Position numbers and translations under genes: made by a program. Positions 7,601 through 8,179 of a DNA stretch of 8,179 nt are shown here, piece by piece. The stretch is from the NCBI GenBank assembly GCA_026393335.1, contig JAPLAJ010000008.1, positions 1-8,179 on the forward strand, written 5' to 3'. This DNA comes from Rhodoluna sp. (GTDB lineage: Bacteria > Actinomycetota > Actinomycetes > Actinomycetales > Microbacteriaceae). The stretch's first letter is position 1. Every line of letters starts with the position of its first letter. Under the pieces are notes generated by a model. It searched no databases and was not told the DNA's origin. It saw only the letters and a program-made list of their open reading frames with translations.

Positions 7601-7892
7601 AGTCGAAGGTAACGCGAACAGTTGAAAGACTGCTCTGGCTGGTGGAGGAAGTAGTTGTCACACCTTCAAGAGTTTCAACTGAACCTTCAATAACTCGGCT
7701 GACCTGTGTGTCCATAACCTCAGGAGATGCTCCTGGGTAAGTGGTGACAATAGCTGCCTGAGGGAACTCAAGGGAAGGGAATAGCTCCTGCTTGAGCGAT
7801 CCGACAGATATAAAGCCGAAGACAGCAAGAATGGCTGTTAGCAGTGCTACCACTGAACGGTTAGCAAGGCTTAATTTTGACAAGCGGAACAT
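4683..7892 (-). CDS. RND-superfamily efflux transporter (AcrB/SwrC-like)
   Basis: This is a proton-driven inner-membrane exporter; substrate unknown. The 1069-residue architecture is the classical duplicated RND one. TM1 is at about 11-31, followed by an extracytoplasmic porter domain (about 35-340) and TM2-TM6 (about 343-495). A charged cytoplasmic linker follows (about 497-535, with EEEEHEKK), then TM7 at about 545-565, a second porter domain (about 570-870) and TM8-TM12 (about 873-1028). The proton-relay pair Asp407-Asp408 (GRVVDDSIVVIEN) is intact and falls at the same numbers as in AcrB. The Lys940 position of AcrB is Thr941 here (VTNAIVLID), as I recall for Gram-positive SwrC-like proteins. 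The tail 1033-1069 is strongly basic (16 Lys/Arg of 37). The ATG at 7890-7892 is preceded by GGAGA at 7896-7900. No membrane-fusion or outer-membrane partner is adjacent, which fits a single-membrane cell. A promoter and palindrome lie directly upstream, so regulation by a dimeric repressor is likely. Confidence 0.92.
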   Translation of the reverse strand: MFRLSKLSLANRSVVALLTAILAVFGFISVGSLKQELFPSLEFPQAAIVTTYPGASPEVMDTQVSRVIEGSVETLEGVTTTSSTSQSSLSTVRVTFDFGTTTAKVTESLNSALDSVKSTLPTGATARVISGGLGTIPVMVLSVASNSGDNTEISKLLPDIAPTLFKKVPGVKDVQVGGIREYRVNMELNTRLMAANGISTQSISTALKTNGFVLPAGTLQDKDGQITVQVGTPVESIAALKSLPLSASTVPGMPSLGRVLTIGDVATVTYEPAPIASISRVDGKPSLAISITKTQDGNTVSISKGIKPLEEELATKLGGDVTIKETFNQAPFVEKSIADLVKEGLLGLTFAILIILLFLRSWRSTLVTAISIPTSLLVAFIGLSGFGYSLNLFTLSALTIAIGRVVDDSIVVIENINRHLAYGEKKVEAILNSVREVAGAITAATLTTVAVFLPIAVVGGLVGQLFRPFALTFALALVASLFVSLTIVPVIAYWFLKTPVVEAGMTEAQAKKFAANARKEEEEHEKKSILQRIYIPVLTGTQKRPVITLVASGLVLVFTFGLVPLIKTNFIGSSGSTTFSITQQVPLGASLEEKALAAEGVEKILLDSGDTVAVTTTIGGTGDSRVAFGQSAGGIQIQVSIDESVNGDAFQAKMQKLFDADKSLGKVSFESGQSFGSSGTIDVTVTAKTDEQLRAGIKKVQDALEGKIDNVSPDVVTTLSEKQRTLKVTVDRLAATRVGLSEIAVSTLVSNAMSPQSVGTINIDNKQTDIYIKSENVPATIAEVKAIPLSPFGQVRLGAIAKVELVAVPTKITTKDGDRAATVSLTPNKDASLGAITMQVAEKVDALTDNMPAGSTLLPIGGVSADQAESFSQLLLALLAAIAIVYLIMVATFRSLAQPLVLLVSIPFAATGAFVALLVTNTALGLPALIGMLLLVGIVVTNAIVLIDLINQYRTQGMPFEEAIINGARQRLRPILMTALATIGALSPLALGFTGSGGFISQPLGVVVIGGLFSSTILTLVIVPVLYRLVEGRKERKANKKIAKAAKKPVAKKAVTKAAPKRKSTAKTA

Positions 7893-7911
7893 TGATCTCC
7901 AATATTTGTAT

Positions 7912-7931
7912 TTGTTTACCTAGGTAAATAA
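7912..7931. promoter_or_regulatory. Palindromic operator candidate upstream of the RND gene
   Basis: TTTACCTAGGTAAA (7915-7928) is a perfect 14-bp inverted repeat; it extends to 20 bp (7912-7931) with one unmatched pair. It starts 22 bases upstream of the RND ATG and touches the candidate -10, so a bound dimer would cover the transcription start. The size and placement suit a TetR, MarR, PadR or HxlR-type repressor. I cannot assign the family, and no regulator gene is in the window. Confidence 0.6.
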
Positions 7932-7957
7932 TAATAGCCACATTACCCTTAGTCCAA
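7928..7957 (-). promoter_or_regulatory. Candidate promoter of the RND gene
   Basis: On the minus strand TTGGAC (7952-7957) is followed after 18 bases by TATTAT (7928-7933), a five-of-six match to TATAAT; an overlapping TATTAT at 7931-7936 would give a 15-base spacer and is less likely. The start of transcription would fall near 7921, in the middle of the palindrome, about 30 bases before the ATG. Confidence 0.5.
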
Positions 7958-8021
7958 GGCTAACAAACCTTTTGGGGACAGGGAATTCTCAGGTCTGGCA
8001 CATAGATCAGGCTTCTTGGTC

Positions 8022-8027
8022 TAAAAT
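8022..8027 (+). promoter_or_regulatory. Probable -10 element of the tRNA-Arg promoter
   Basis: TAAAAT matches TATAAT at five of six positions and lies 23 bases before the tRNA 5' end, which suits a leader of about 15-18 bases removed by RNase P. No convincing -35 is present: the nearest resemblance, CTGGCA at 7995-8000, is 21 bases away. An 8-bp direct repeat GGTCTAAA (8018-8025 and 8035-8042) brackets the expected start site. Confidence 0.4.
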
Positions 8028-8050
8028 GAACAAGGGTCTAAAGCCCAAAT

Positions 8051-8123
8051 GCCTTCGTAGCTCAGTGGATAGAGCAAGAGCCTTCTAATCTCTTGGTCGC
8101 AGGTTCGATTCCTGCCGAGGGCG
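8051..8123 (+). tRNA. tRNA-Arg (anticodon UCU)
   Basis: The 73 bases fold as a cloverleaf. Acceptor GCCTTCG pairs with CGAGGGC (one G-U), the D arm is GCTC/GAGC, the anticodon loop is CTTCTAA with TCT at 8084-8086, and the T arm is GCAGG/CCTGC with loop TTCGATT; G73 is the discriminator. It reads AGA and AGG, and AGA is the main Arg codon in the neighbouring gatA. Two oddities stand out: the last pair of the anticodon stem is a C31-U39 mismatch, so the stem has only four Watson-Crick pairs, and CCA is not encoded (CTC follows), unlike tRNA-His in this window. Confidence 0.94.
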
Positions 8124-8145
8124 CTCATTTCCGTTGGGAAATGGG
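8124..8145 (+). other. Stem-loop directly after tRNA-Arg
   Basis: CTCATTTCC (8124-8132) pairs with GGAAATGGG (8137-8145) around the loop GTTG, giving nine pairs including one G-U. It begins at the base after the discriminator. No T-run follows, so it is not a classical terminator. It may be a 3' processing or trailer hairpin, or a weak stop. The remaining bases to the window end show nothing I can name. Confidence 0.45.
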
Positions 8146-8179
8146 ATTGGGGAATTCACTTGAAAATCAAACACTTATT

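Noticed and set aside
4996..7740. Several plus-strand open frames of 62-114 codons opposite the RND gene
   Set aside because: They run antisense to continuous RND porter and membrane domains, have no ribosome sites I could find, and look like products of its codon bias.
7982..8157. Two GGAATTC copies flanking tRNA-Arg (7982-7988 and 8151-8157) as attachment-site repeats
   Set aside because: A seven-base match is expected by chance at this scale, and no integrase or other element sign is present.

Overview
The window reads as chromosome from a low-GC (mid-40s % by eye), gene-dense actinobacterium. The GatB and Orn motifs are of actinobacterial type (for example TRHWHEDKGSTSAGR in GatB and HRALADI in Orn), and orn is followed directly by tRNA-His, an order I recall from other Actinobacteria. 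Arginine is mostly AGA (13 of 19 Arg codons in the gatA part, hand count), unlike GC-rich relatives. A small planktonic lineage (Luna-type Microbacteriaceae or acI-like) is my best guess, but no genus can be fixed from this sequence alone.

Layout. Positions 1-2900 (+) hold gatA, cut at its 5' end by the window edge, and gatB, joined by a one-base TAATG overlap. They encode the A and B subunits of the tRNA-dependent amidotransferase GatCAB. Positions 2894-3736 (-) hold an unrecognised secreted protein of 280 residues, convergent with gatB and overlapping its end by 7 bp. Positions 3866-4621 (-) hold orn (oligoribonuclease), then tRNA-His(GUG), then a strong hairpin-plus-T-run terminator. Positions 4683-7892 (-) hold a 1069-residue RND efflux transporter with no membrane-fusion partner beside it. 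Positions 7893-8050 are a divergent control region: an RND promoter whose -10 abuts a perfect 14-bp palindrome, and a probable promoter for tRNA-Arg(UCU) at 8051-8123 (+). The last 56 bases hold a hairpin and nothing else I can name.

How the parts relate. GatCAB, the two tRNAs and Orn are core translation and RNA-turnover functions. The RND pump is the accessory part and looks regulated through its own operator. I see no defence system, mobile element or CRISPR array. The items most worth following are the palindrome at the RND promoter, the orphan secreted protein, and the unusual features of the pump.
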